From NCBI GenBank assembly GCA_040768905.1, contig JAXGMA010000001.1, positions 1,054,001-1,118,000 of the forward strand: 64,000 bases of DNA, written 5' to 3'. Of this stretch, positions 7,140 to 15,004 are shown in pieces. Source of the stretch: SZUA-584 sp040768905 (GTDB taxonomy: Bacteria; Bacillota; Clostridia; Christensenellales; SZUA-584). The notes beneath the pieces are model-generated. The model was not told where the DNA came from and made no database searches. It saw only the letters and a program-made list of their open reading frames with translations. Each line of letters starts with the position of its first letter. The stretch's first letter is position 1. A program made the position numbers and the translations under genes.

Positions 7140-7166
7140 AATTGTAAGCGACATATGCCGGAAACT
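7114..7166 (+). promoter_or_regulatory. Direct-repeat operator around the promoter
   Basis: GACATATGCCCGAAACT (7114-7130) and GACATATGCCGGAAACT (7150-7166) differ at one base and lie 36 bp apart. One overlaps the -35 box and spacer, the other follows the -10 box. Each contains the near-palindrome GACATATGCC. The DUF134 protein encoded second in the operon is a plausible binder. Confidence 0.6.
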
Positions 7167-7183
7167 ATAAGGAGGTGAATGTT

Positions 7184-7462
7184 ATGCCAAGAAGAGATGG
7201 AACTGGCCCAATGGGCGCAGGATCAATGACCGGAAGAGGATTAGGTTCATGCACAGGTGCTAACGCAGTTAAGTATGGTGCTGGTCTTGGGCTGGGATTA
7301 GGTTTAGGACTTGCCTGCAGGCGTGTTTTTGGACGTGGCTTCGGAAGAGGATTCGCTGTTAATCAGAATTCCTCCAAAACACAAAAAGAGCTGCTCCAAG
7401 AGCAAAAGGACTTGCTGAAAAATCGACTAGATGTCATTGATAAGCAGTTAGAAAATTTGTGA
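7184..7462 (+). CDS. DUF5320-family small protein
   Basis: ATG 7184 follows AAGGAGG at the right distance; an in-frame GTG at 7175 lies inside the ribosome site. The protein has 92 residues and starts MPRRDGTGPMG, the family signature, then M-T-G-R-G-L-G-x-C and a Gly/Leu stretch (about residues 31-44). The C-terminal 30 residues are a Q/K/E/L-rich helix likely to form a coiled coil. DUF5320 proteins occur next to NifX-like and Mrp-like genes in anaerobes; their role is unknown. Confidence 0.85.
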   Translation: MPRRDGTGPMGAGSMTGRGLGSCTGANAVKYGAGLGLGLGLGLACRRVFGRGFGRGFAVNQNSSKTQKELLQEQKDLLKNRLDVIDKQLENL

Positions 7463-7524
7463 GAGCAGCAGAAGTAACCGGAGGACGCTCTGGTTATTTC
7501 TGTCGTTAAGTGAGGTGAGATTAT

Positions 7525-7911
7525 ATGCCAAGACCCCGAAAATGGAGAAAAGTTTGCTGCCTTCCGGACATCAATCGTTTCGGACCTCTTGACTCCCCTG
7601 CGGACGCAGTAAACACAGTAAATATGACTGTTGATGAGTATGAGACTATAAGACTAATTGATTTGGACCGATTTACTCAGGAAGAATGCGCCAATCAAAT
7701 GAACATTTCTCGCACAACGGTTCAAGGAATTTATGATGAGGCGAGGAAAAAACTTGCCGAGTCTTTGGTCAACGGGAAAGTACTTTGGATAGAAGGCGGC
7801 GAATATCAGCTCTGTGACGGCAGCGGAAACGGCTGTGGCAGAGGCGGCTGTCGGCGTCATAGATGCGGCAGAGGTTTTGCGGATAATGAAGAAAAGCAGT
7901 CTGAAATTTGA
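7525..7911 (+). CDS. DUF134-family DNA-binding protein
   Basis: The 128-residue protein begins MPRPRKWRKVCCLPDINRF, the DUF134 signature, followed by a sigma-70 region 4-like helix-turn-helix (T-Q-E-E-C-A-N-Q-M-N-I-S-R-T-T-V-Q-G-I-Y-D-E-A-R-K-K-L, about residues 52-78). The tail is rich in Cys, Gly, Arg and His (G-C-G-R-G-G-C-R-R-H-R-C), suggesting metal or Fe-S binding. It is the best candidate for the operon regulator, perhaps sensing metal or redox state and acting on the repeats at 7114-7166. Its 3' end precedes the next start by 14 bases. Confidence 0.87.
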   Translation: MPRPRKWRKVCCLPDINRFGPLDSPADAVNTVNMTVDEYETIRLIDLDRFTQEECANQMNISRTTVQGIYDEARKKLAESLVNGKVLWIEGGEYQLCDGSGNGCGRGGCRRHRCGRGFADNEEKQSEI

Positions 7912-7925
7912 AAGAGGCTATTGCT

Positions 7926-8366
7926 ATGAAAAAAATAGGAATAATCATCTGCGGTCGTTATCAGAATTGTGGGGGTGGAAAATGCTTTCGGGCAGCAAGA
8001 GAACACGCCGGAGGATTTTCAGTCTATCCGCCTGAAGAAGAACTGCAGATCGTTGGATATTCTTATTGCGGTGGGTGCCCAGGAGGCAATATTGAATACG
8101 TCCCGGCAGAAATGATCAAAAACGGCGCGCAAGTAATCCATCTTGCAACAGGGCTGGTAGTTGGATATCCTCCTTGCCCGAGAATTAAAGCATTCAAAGA
8201 ATTCATAGAAGTGCACTATGAGATACCGGTTGTTGTTGGAACACATCCGATTCCCATGAAATACTTTTCAGATCATGAAAAGATGTCATTTTGGGGAAAA
8301 GCAATTAAGGAGATAGCGCCGGAATTGTTTAAGGACTCTGAAGGAACGATGATAGAATACAACTGA
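7926..8366 (+). CDS. CGGC-domain protein
   Basis: ATG 7926 after AAAGAGGC gives 146 residues. Cysteine motifs are I-I-C-G-R-Y-Q-N-C-G-G-G-K-C near residues 8-21, Y-S-Y-C-G-G-C-P-G-G near 46 (the family name motif) and G-Y-P-P-C-P-R near 80. The GTHPIP block is also typical. The family is thought to bind metal; no reaction is known. The ORF extends upstream to 7908, overlapping the DUF134 stop, but that start has no ribosome site. Confidence 0.85.
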   Translation: MKKIGIIICGRYQNCGGGKCFRAAREHAGGFSVYPPEEELQIVGYSYCGGCPGGNIEYVPAEMIKNGAQVIHLATGLVVGYPPCPRIKAFKEFIEVHYEIPVVVGTHPIPMKYFSDHEKMSFWGKAIKEIAPELFKDSEGTMIEYN

Positions 8367-8401
8367 GTAATTAGTACTTATTAATAGAACGGAGGATTCA
8401 A

Positions 8402-8770
8402 ATGAAAATAGCGATACCGGTAGATGAACAAAACCTGGAATCAGGTGTGTGCCCGTCCTTTGGGCGAGCTCCATATTTCCTTTTCTATAATACAAACACA
8501 AAAGAAAGCTACTACCTTGATAACAGCGCTGTTGCCAGCCAGGGTGGAGCTGGAATCAGAGCCGCCCAGGTAATAGCTGATCACGGCGTTAAAGCACTGC
8601 TCACTCCACGCTGCGGTGAAAATGCAGAAGAGGTCTTGCGCAAGTCAGAGGTACTGATCTATAAATCGATACCCGGAACCGTGCAGCAAAATATTGACGC
8701 GTTTGCAGCCGAACAGCTTATTTTGCTCAGCGATTTCCATCCCGGATTCCATGGCCACGGGGATGTATAA
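8402..8770 (+). CDS. NifX/NafY-like dinitrogenase iron-molybdenum cofactor family protein
   Basis: The 122-residue single-domain protein begins MKIAIPVDEQNLESGVCPSF and carries F-G-R-A-P-Y-F-L-F-Y and G-G-A-G-I-R-A-A-Q-V-I-A-D-H-G-V, the standard blocks of PF02579. These small proteins bind Fe-S or FeMo-type cofactors as carriers. In organisms without nitrogenase, as is likely here since no nif structural genes are present, the cargo is unknown. The His-rich tail (F-H-P-G-F-H-G-H-G) may bind metal. Its stop overlaps the next start (TAATG). Confidence 0.9.
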   Translation: MKIAIPVDEQNLESGVCPSFGRAPYFLFYNTNTKESYYLDNSAVASQGGAGIRAAQVIADHGVKALLTPRCGENAEEVLRKSEVLIYKSIPGTVQQNIDAFAAEQLILLSDFHPGFHGHGDV

Positions 8771-9099
8771 TGATGATTATTCGCTTTATTAACAACATAT
8801 CTCCGGGTACAATTGAGATCCTTTCACGAAAAATCGATGACAAACGTGTGAAGGAGTTGATTGCACAGAATAAAGTAAATGCCTTAGGCCTGTGCCAGGG
8901 TAATATCGCCGAGATGATTGTGGCCTCTGACATTGCGGAAAAGTCATCGAATGTCATTGTCGGAGAAATAACCGGAAACTGTCCCCAGCACTTTGTGTGC
9001 TTAGGGATATTCGGTGATACCGCTTCTGTTAAAAATGCTTTAGGTGCGCTCAAAAAAGAATTGGTAAAAAAAAGTGAAAATAGCCATACTGAGCGGTAA
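8770..9099 (+). CDS. BMC-domain-like (microcompartment shell-like) protein, orphan
   Basis: In this 109-residue protein, residues 37-95 read like a BMC fold: A-L-G-L-C-Q-G-N-I-A-E-M-I-V-A-S-D-I-A-E-K-S-S-N-V-I-V-G-E, then F-G-D-T-A-S-V-K-N-A-L, compare A-D-A-x-x-K-A-A-N-V and G-D-V-x-A-V in shell hexamers. The N-terminal I-R-F-I-N-N-I-S-P-G-T-I-E-I resembles the permuted strand of EutS/PduU-type shell proteins. No enzyme or other shell gene of a microcompartment is nearby, so it probably has a different use within this operon. ATG 8770 overlaps the upstream stop; ATG 8773 is an alternative. Confidence 0.65.
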   Translation: MMIIRFINNISPGTIEILSRKIDDKRVKELIAQNKVNALGLCQGNIAEMIVASDIAEKSSNVIVGEITGNCPQHFVCLGIFGDTASVKNALGALKKELVKKSENSHTER

Positions 9100-9940
9100 A
9101 GGCGGAACGGGGAAAACACTGGTGGCGGTAAATCTGGCTGCCGCTGCCGGGCACGCAGTTAATATTGATTGTGACGTTGAAGAGCCCAATGGTCATTTGT
9201 TTTTTAAGCCTGAAAAGGTCCGGGAAGAAATAATATCTGTAAAAATACCAGTTATCAACGAATGTTTATGCAACGGCTGCCGTAAATGCGTTGATTTTTG
9301 TAAATTTAATGCGCTTGCCTTCATAAAGAATAAACCGTATGTTTTTGAAGAGGTATGCCACTCCTGTGGCGGCTGTAAGCTGCTCTGTTCGGAAAAAGCA
9401 ATCGGAGAACAAGAAAAGCCAATTGGAAAAGTACAAAGAGGCTTTTCCGGTAATGTAAGCGTTCATACCGGGATAATGAATACAGGTGAAGCGTCCGGAA
9501 TACCGATAATAAAAAATCTTCTTAACAAAAGTATTTTAGACGAAGAACTTCCCGTCTTTGTAGACTGCCCTCCGGGGAGCGCCTGTATCGTCATGGAAAG
9601 CATCAAGGATGCGGATTATTGCATACTCGTTGCTGAACCCACGGTTTTCGGTGTTCATAACCTCAACATGGTCTATGATTTGGTCAGGCTGTTTAATAAG
9701 CCGCACGGAGTTGTGCTGAACAAATGCCTTGACGGAGAGAACCCAGCAGAGACATTTTGCACAGAGAACAGCATTCCTATATTAGGTCATATACCGTTTG
9801 ATAACGAGCTTGGTAGTCTTAATTCAGACGCCAAAATAGCCGCAAGGGAAAGCAATAGGTTTAGAGCATTATTTGCTTCGCTGTTTGAAACGTTGATGAA
9901 GGAGGTGCGGCATGAAACAACTGTTAATCCTCAGCGGTAA
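9074..9940 (+). CDS. MinD/ParA-superfamily ATPase with inserted 2[4Fe-4S] ferredoxin domain (copy 1)
   Basis: A GTG start at 9074 overlaps the previous gene by 26 bases. The 288 residues have the deviant Walker A S-G-K-G-G-T-G-K-T at residues 7-15, then two cysteine clusters (C-L-C-N-G-C-R-K-C-V-D-F-C and C-H-S-C-G-G-C-K-L-L-C) between about 55 and 110, then a Walker B-like F-V-D-C-P-P-G. Such fused ATPases are common in anaerobes beside NifX and Mrp genes and are thought to help Fe-S assembly or electron delivery. The partner is probably copy 2, directly downstream and overlapping. Confidence 0.88.
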   Translation: MKIAILSGKGGTGKTLVAVNLAAAAGHAVNIDCDVEEPNGHLFFKPEKVREEIISVKIPVINECLCNGCRKCVDFCKFNALAFIKNKPYVFEEVCHSCGGCKLLCSEKAIGEQEKPIGKVQRGFSGNVSVHTGIMNTGEASGIPIIKNLLNKSILDEELPVFVDCPPGSACIVMESIKDADYCILVAEPTVFGVHNLNMVYDLVRLFNKPHGVVLNKCLDGENPAETFCTENSIPILGHIPFDNELGSLNSDAKIAARESNRFRALFASLFETLMKEVRHETTVNPQR

Positions 9941-10799
9941 GGGCGGCACTGGGAAAACGACTATAGCCAGCGCTTTTATAAAGCTTTCAAGTGCCAAAAT
10001 CTATGCCGATTGCGATGTCGATGCGCCCAACCTTCATCTAATTATGGCACAAAACATCGATCCGAAACGAACAGACTATTTCGGTATGCCAAAAGCCGAA
10101 ATAGCTACAGATAAATGCATTGAATGTGGACTATGCAAAGAAAGTTGCCGTTTCGATGCAATTTCCGATGAGAACGACTTTAAGGTTGATCCTTATGCCT
10201 GTGAGGGTTGCGGGGTTTGCGAAGCTGTCTGCCCTGCAAATGCAGTTTCCCTGAAACCCGCCGTTGCGGGAGAACTGATGCTGTATGCTGACGACAATAA
10301 CGTTTTTTCAACAGCACAGCTGAAAATGGGGAGCGGCACCTCCGGAATGCTCGTAACCGAAGTTAAAAAACAAATGAAAACTACAGCGAATCCAGATACC
10401 AAGCTGGCTATCATTGACGGCTCTCCCGGCATAGGCTGTCCCGTGATTGCTTCTCTGAGCGGAGTTGATATGGTCCTGATTGTTGCGGAGCCATCCGTTT
10501 CGGGAATCAGTGATATGGAGCGCATCATAAAAACGGCGGAAACGTTCCGGACAAAGATTGGAGTCTGTATCAATAAGCACGACACCAATCCCGCAAATAC
10601 AGAAAAGATCGAGAAATTCTGCAAAGAAAAAGGCCTGCCGTTTACAGGCAGGATAGCATTTGACCCGGAGGCTGTAAAAGCAATCAATAACGGACAAACC
10701 ATTGTGGATGTTGATTGTCCTTCGGGACGCGCTGTAAGAGAAGTTTTTAGCAGCACAATGAAGTTGCTATTCAAAGAAAGTGACGGTGCTGAAGCATGA
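9912..10799 (+). CDS. MinD/ParA-superfamily ATPase with inserted 2[4Fe-4S] ferredoxin domain (copy 2)
   Basis: The 295-residue paralogue of the preceding gene overlaps it by 29 bases, with GGAGG just before its ATG. It shows S-G-K-G-G-T-G-K-T-T at residues 8-17, canonical ferredoxin clusters C-I-E-C-G-L-C-K-E-S-C and C-E-G-C-G-V-C-E-A-V-C-P at about 71-105, and I-D-G-S-P-G-I-G-C-P as the Walker B/switch region. Two tandem copies with different cluster sequences suggest a heterodimer. Membrane-targeting helices seen in true MinD are absent. Confidence 0.9.
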   Translation: MKQLLILSGKGGTGKTTIASAFIKLSSAKIYADCDVDAPNLHLIMAQNIDPKRTDYFGMPKAEIATDKCIECGLCKESCRFDAISDENDFKVDPYACEGCGVCEAVCPANAVSLKPAVAGELMLYADDNNVFSTAQLKMGSGTSGMLVTEVKKQMKTTANPDTKLAIIDGSPGIGCPVIASLSGVDMVLIVAEPSVSGISDMERIIKTAETFRTKIGVCINKHDTNPANTEKIEKFCKEKGLPFTGRIAFDPEAVKAINNGQTIVDVDCPSGRAVREVFSSTMKLLFKESDGAEA

Positions 10800-11656
10800 T
10801 AGTAAAGGTATTATCAGAAAACACAACATCTTCAGAGAAACTCGGCAGCGAACACGGCTTAAGCCTTTACATTGAAACCGGAACCCACAAGATTCTGTTT
10901 GATACGGGCGCAAGCGGCCTTTTTGCCGAAAATGCCGAAAAGATGGGCGTCGATTTAACAAGGATTGATCTGGCTGTGATTTCTCATGGCCACTATGACC
11001 ACGGCGGTGGCTTGAAAACATTCCTCGACATCAACAACCGGGCCAAAATATACCTTCATCAAATGGCGTTTGAACCGCATTACGCAAACAGACCGGGCGG
11101 TGTAAAAGCGTATATTGGGCTGGATGAGTCGCTGCTGCCGAATGAGCGATTTGTGTTCTGTGGTGACCGCGTTATTATTGACCATGAACTTGAATTACTT
11201 TCCGGCGTTGAGTCCAAAAGGCTTGTTCCTTCAGGCAATACAGATCTGTTCATGAAAGATGGCGATGCTTTTGTGCAAGACAATTTCGCACATGAACAAA
11301 ACCTGATTATAAGCGAAAACGGAAAAACTTTGCTGGTTGCTGGATGTGCGCACAACGGAATAATTAACATTATCGATCGGCTCAATGCAGAAAAAGGCTG
11401 CCAACCTGATTACGTTATCGGAGGATTTCATCTTTACAACCACGGGACAAAACAAAATGAAGCTCCTAATGTTGTGAATGAGATTGGAAATATTCTGTTG
11501 GAGACCCACTCGCAATATTATACATGCCACTGTACAGGCATTGAATCCTATAACCGACTGAAAACTGTTATAGGTGAAAATATAGACTATATATCCACCG
11601 GAGATCAATTGACAATCAATATGCAAGGAGTCAGAAACAATGAGCGAAAAATGTAA
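10796..11656 (+). CDS. Metallo-beta-lactamase-fold hydrolase
   Basis: The 286-residue protein overlaps the previous gene by four bases. The metal motif is S-H-G-H-Y-D-H-G-G-G near residues 62-71, preceded by I-L-F-D-T-G-A-S-G; further ligands are likely in G-C-A-H-N-G-I and G-G-F-H-L-Y. The end contains Y-Y-T-C-H-C-T-G, typical of the subgroup annotated as dihydropterin-aminobenzene 5'-phosphate synthase-like. In these operons it is a regular companion of Mrp/NifX genes, and its substrate is unknown. It is likely cytoplasmic since no signal peptide is seen. Confidence 0.87.
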   Translation: MIVKVLSENTTSSEKLGSEHGLSLYIETGTHKILFDTGASGLFAENAEKMGVDLTRIDLAVISHGHYDHGGGLKTFLDINNRAKIYLHQMAFEPHYANRPGGVKAYIGLDESLLPNERFVFCGDRVIIDHELELLSGVESKRLVPSGNTDLFMKDGDAFVQDNFAHEQNLIISENGKTLLVAGCAHNGIINIIDRLNAEKGCQPDYVIGGFHLYNHGTKQNEAPNVVNEIGNILLETHSQYYTCHCTGIESYNRLKTVIGENIDYISTGDQLTINMQGVRNNERKM

Positions 11657-12839
11657 TCAAAGCTGCAGCAGCTGCGGAGAAGACTGCGCAGACAGAAAAG
11701 AAGCAAAAACAGATTTCAGAGAAAAGCCCCATGAGCTGAGCAACATCAAAAAGGTAATTGGCGTGGTCAGCGGCAAGGGCGGAGTCGGCAAATCCTCAGT
11801 AACCTCTATGCTGGCTGTCACAATGAAAAGAATGGGTTATAACGTTGCTATCCTTGATGCGGACGTAACAGGACCCTCAATTCCGAAGGCGTTCGGCATA
11901 AAAGATAAAGCCACGGGCAGCGAATTCGGTTTGTATCCTTTGAAAAGCAAGACCGGGATTGATATTATGTCTATCAACCTCCTCCTTGAGCACGACACTG
12001 ATCCAGTTATTTGGAGGGGACCAATTCTCGGCAATACAGTAAAGCAGTTCTGGACAGATGTTATTTGGGGCGATGTGGACTTCATGTTCATCGATATGCC
12101 TCCCGGAACCGGAGATGTACCCCTGACCGTTTTCCAGTCTTTGACCATTGACGGAATTATTATTGTAACCTCCCCGCAGGAGCTTGTTTCGATGATCGTA
12201 TCAAAAGCAGTTAAAATGGCGGAGATGATGAACATTCCGGTTATCGGCCTTGTTGAAAATATGTCCTATTATAAATGCCCCGATAACGGTAAGGAATATA
12301 AAATATTCGGCGAAAGTCACATCGAAGAGATAGCCGAGAAGCATGATCTTAAGGTTCTCGCCAAACTCCCCATTGATCCTAAGATTTCAGCAGCCTGCGA
12401 TAAAGGCATGATTGAACTCTTTGATGGGGACTGGTTCGATAATATTTCAAAAATACTTGAAAGTTCGGAGGAAAAAGAAATGATGAAAATAGCAGTTGCT
12501 GGTGAAGGTAAAAATGTAACGGAACACTTTGGACATTGTGTTAACTTCCTGATTTACGATGTTGAAAACGGAAAAATTACAAATGAAGAGTCTATACCGA
12601 ACCCTGGTCACAAGCCCGGCTTCCTTCCCAATTTCCTTGCCGATCGCGGCGTAAACGTAATAATCAGTGGTGGCATGGGCGGAGGCGCTGTTGATATCTT
12701 CAATGAAAGGAATGTCGAGGTCGTTGTGGGTGCTTCCGGCGATGCGAAAACCGCTGTACTAAACTATCTTAAGGGTGAGTTGAAGTCAACAGGTTCCGTC
12801 TGCCACGAGCATCAGCATCATGATGAGTGCAGCGAATAA
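11640..12839 (+). CDS. Mrp/NBP35-type Fe-S carrier ATPase fused to C-terminal NifX domain
   Basis: The 399 residues have three parts: an N-terminal cysteine motif (C-N-Q-S-C-S-S-C-G-E-D-C, residues 5-16), an Mrp/ApbC ATPase domain with V-S-G-K-G-G-V-G-K-S-S at about 42-52 and D-M-P-P-G-T-G-D as switch, and a NifX-like domain from about 281 (M-K-I-A-V-A-G-E-G). The family delivers [4Fe-4S] clusters, held by a C-x-x-C pair at the dimer interface. Here the pair reads C-P-D-N, so the second cysteine is lost. A His-rich tail (H-E-H-Q-H-H-D-E) ends the protein. It overlaps the previous gene by 17 bases. Confidence 0.92.
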   Translation: MSEKCNQSCSSCGEDCADRKEAKTDFREKPHELSNIKKVIGVVSGKGGVGKSSVTSMLAVTMKRMGYNVAILDADVTGPSIPKAFGIKDKATGSEFGLYPLKSKTGIDIMSINLLLEHDTDPVIWRGPILGNTVKQFWTDVIWGDVDFMFIDMPPGTGDVPLTVFQSLTIDGIIIVTSPQELVSMIVSKAVKMAEMMNIPVIGLVENMSYYKCPDNGKEYKIFGESHIEEIAEKHDLKVLAKLPIDPKISAACDKGMIELFDGDWFDNISKILESSEEKEMMKIAVAGEGKNVTEHFGHCVNFLIYDVENGKITNEESIPNPGHKPGFLPNFLADRGVNVIISGGMGGGAVDIFNERNVEVVVGASGDAKTAVLNYLKGELKSTGSVCHEHQHHDECSE

Positions 12840-12848
12840 GGTAATGTT

Positions 12849-13232
12849 ATGTCTATCGGACTGTTTACAGATGAAGTGATAGATCATTTTTCCAATCCAC
12901 GTAATGCCGGCGAAATGGAAGATGCGAATGGGATAGGCGATGTAGGAGATCCCAGCTGCGGCGACACCATGAGACTCTATATAAAGGTTGAAGATGATCT
13001 CATTAAAGACGTCAGCTTCAAAATTTGCGGCTGTGTTGCCGCGCTTGCTTCCGCCAGTGTCACAACTGTTCTTGTCAAAGGCAAAACAATTGATGAGGCG
13101 CTTATGATAACAAACAAGGATATCTCAGATGCTTTGGGCGGATTACCTGAGCAGAAGCTGCACTGTTCTGTACTCGGAGAAGAAGCTATCCGAAACGCCG
13201 TTGCGGATTACAGAAGTAAAATAACAATTTAG
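12849..13232 (+). CDS. NifU/IscU-like Fe-S scaffold protein
   Basis: The 127-residue protein matches the N-terminal scaffold domain of NifU: S-N-P-R-N-A-G-E-M, then G-D-P-S-C-G-D (first cluster cysteine and the key Asp), then I-C-G-C-V-A-A-L-A-S-A-S (second) and H-C-S-V-L-G-E-E-A-I (third). The SufU-type zinc insertion is absent. It probably assembles clusters handed on by the Mrp fusion encoded nine bases upstream. No cysteine desulfurase gene occurs in the window, so sulfur must come from elsewhere. Confidence 0.9.
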   Translation: MSIGLFTDEVIDHFSNPRNAGEMEDANGIGDVGDPSCGDTMRLYIKVEDDLIKDVSFKICGCVAALASASVTTVLVKGKTIDEALMITNKDISDALGGLPEQKLHCSVLGEEAIRNAVADYRSKITI

Positions 13233-13244
13233 GAGCAGAAGCCT

Positions 13245-13717
13245 ATGACAATTGCGCTTTATGTGATTGCTTTTTCCGCTTTAACAGTTTCCTTTTTTAA
13301 GAGCAGAGAGAAAACTCTCCTTGCTCTTAAAAAAGCATGGAAGTCATTTGAGAATATACTTCCGCAATTTTTATCAATCCTCATTATTATTGGTATGATG
13401 TTGGCTATTCTTACGCCTGAGCAGATATCAAAATTACTTGGCAGCAAGTCCGGATGGTATGGTGTGCTGATTGCGGCAGCGATAGGCTCGATTACCCTTA
13501 TCCCTGGATTTGTAGCCTTTCCGCTGGCAGCTGCCCTGTTAAAAAGCGGCGCGGGCTATATGCAGATAGCTGCATTCATATCAACCCTAATGATGGTTGG
13601 TATAGTAACAATGCCTGTAGAAATCAGTTATTTCGGAAAAAAACAACAATTGTTAGAAATGTCGCGGCATTCGTATTCTCTTTCATCGTAGCACTGGTTA
13701 TGGGGGTGTTATTATGA
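13245..13717 (+). CDS. Half-size permease (PF03773/ArsP-like), frame broken at A7 tract
   Basis: The zero frame stops at 13691 with an unrelated tail. A -1 shift at GGAAAAAAAC (13635-13644) restores T-T-I-V-R-N-V and a last hydrophobic helix ending M-G-V-L-L at 13717. That stop overlaps the next ATG as ATGA, which supports 13717 as the natural end. The protein would be about 157 residues with four or five membrane segments and the block L-I-P-G-F-V-A-F-P-L-A-A-A-L. The cause may be a sequencing or real one-base loss, slippage on the A run, or -1 recoding. The substrate is unknown. Confidence 0.75.
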
Positions 13718-14262
13718 AGGAGAAAATGATAAAATTTATAAAAAGATACCGAATATTTTTCCTTCTGCTCATCATCAACACGGCAGTACTTGTTATATTC
13801 CCGAGCATTGGGGAAAAAGCATTTCAGCTGAGCGGTTCTAATTTACTTGAGATGTTGTCGGTCTTACCGCCAATTTTCATTTTGCTCGGGTTGCTGGATG
13901 TGTGGGTAAAGAGAGAAACAATGATCAAGTACATGGGAGATAAATCAGGAATAATCGGAGTATTGCTTGCGTTCTTTCTTGGTTCAGCCGCTGCAGGTCC
14001 CTTATACGCAGCTTTTCCGGTTGCCGGTGTGTTGTTGAAAAAAGGCTCGAAGCTATCCAATGTATTTATTATGCTCGGCGCGTGGGCCACTACGAAAATA
14101 CCCCTGATACTCTTTGAGGCGTCCGCGCTCGGACCAAAGTTCATGTTTATAAGACTCGCTATGGACTTAGTCGGCATAGCTGTTATCGCATATATAACTG
14201 AAAAAGCGCTGTCAACGAACGACAAAAACGAAATCTATCAAAAGGCCTTAAAAGGAGACTAG
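13714..14262 (+). CDS. Half-size permease (PF03773/ArsP-like), second half
   Basis: The 182-residue membrane protein has about five hydrophobic segments. The block A-A-A-G-P-L-Y-A-A-F-P-V-A-G-V-L-L, followed by L-G-A-W-A-T-T-K-I, is typical of the permease family that includes ArsP organoarsenical exporters. It overlaps the first half-permease by ATGA, so the two halves are translationally coupled and probably form one transporter with matching pseudo-repeats. Given the neighbours, a metal, metalloid or sulfur species is a reasonable guess for cargo, but nothing in the sequence fixes it. Confidence 0.82.
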   Translation: MKEKMIKFIKRYRIFFLLLIINTAVLVIFPSIGEKAFQLSGSNLLEMLSVLPPIFILLGLLDVWVKRETMIKYMGDKSGIIGVLLAFFLGSAAAGPLYAAFPVAGVLLKKGSKLSNVFIMLGAWATTKIPLILFEASALGPKFMFIRLAMDLVGIAVIAYITEKALSTNDKNEIYQKALKGD

Positions 14263-14329
14263 AATTATATGTAACAAGATCACAGATAAGAAATTTTTGT
14301 TTTGTTAAATAATAAAAGGAGGTAATGAT

Positions 14330-15004
14330 ATGGGTAAATATGTATGTTCCATTTGCGGTTACATCTATGACGAGGCAACGGGTATACCTGAAGCCGGCAT
14401 TGTACCGGGCACAAAGTGGGAAGACCTGCCGGATGATTGGGTCTGTCCTCTCTGCGGTGCTACAAAAGCAGAATTCGAAAAACAGGGCGATGCCGCTGTA
14501 TCTTCTGAGAAAAAGCCAAAACCAATTGCAGAGCAGCCAACTGATATGCAGGAGCTTTCTCCGCTTGAGATCAGCGCTCTATGCACAAATCTGGCTCGCG
14601 GATGCGAAAAGCAGTACAAAGCGAAGGAAGCGGCACTCTTTACCGAACTGGCCGGATATTTTAAAGACGCTTCGCTGCCTGCCAGGAACCCGGATTCTGA
14701 TCAGCTGATTGCTCTGATCGAAAAAGACCTGGAGCAAGGTTTTCCAAACGCCAACGCTATGGCTGCCGAAGCGGGAGACCGTGGTGCACTCCGCGCCTTG
14801 GTCTGGAGTGAGAAGGTTACACGCATTTTAAAGTCCCTTTTGACCCGATATCAAAAAGAGGGCAACGCTATGCTTGAAAACACCGGTGTCTATGTCTGTA
14901 CCATTTGTGGTTTTGTATACATAGGAGATACCCCGCCGGAAATTTGTCCTGTTTGCAAGGTGCCGAACTGGAAATTTGAAAAGGTTGAAGGGAGGTCATT
15001 ATAA
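14330..15004 (+). CDS. Rubredoxin, helical linker and second rubredoxin-like domain
   Basis: The 224 residues start with a complete rubredoxin (residues 1-52; C-S-I-C-G-Y and C-P-L-C-G-A bind iron), continue with a helical region of about 120 residues resembling the accessory part of rubrerythrin-type proteins, and end with a smaller rubredoxin-like ribbon (C-T-I-C-G-F and C-P-V-C-K). Rubredoxins pass electrons to oxygen- and peroxide-reducing proteins such as the rubrerythrin downstream. An in-frame ATG at 14870, after AAAGAGGG, may also produce the C-terminal ribbon alone. The gene has its own strong AGGAGG site; its stop overlaps the next start. Confidence 0.87.
   Translation: MGKYVCSICGYIYDEATGIPEAGIVPGTKWEDLPDDWVCPLCGATKAEFEKQGDAAVSSEKKPKPIAEQPTDMQELSPLEISALCTNLARGCEKQYKAKEAALFTELAGYFKDASLPARNPDSDQLIALIEKDLEQGFPNANAMAAEAGDRGALRALVWSEKVTRILKSLLTRYQKEGNAMLENTGVYVCTICGFVYIGDTPPEICPVCKVPNWKFEKVEGRSL

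Noticed and set aside
8770..9099. True bacterial microcompartment operon
   Set aside because: Only one shell-like gene is present and none of the signature enzymes, so a microcompartment locus is not supported.
9074..10799. Cell-division MinD genes
   Set aside because: Both proteins have ferredoxin inserts, lack the C-terminal amphipathic helix and have no minC or minE nearby.
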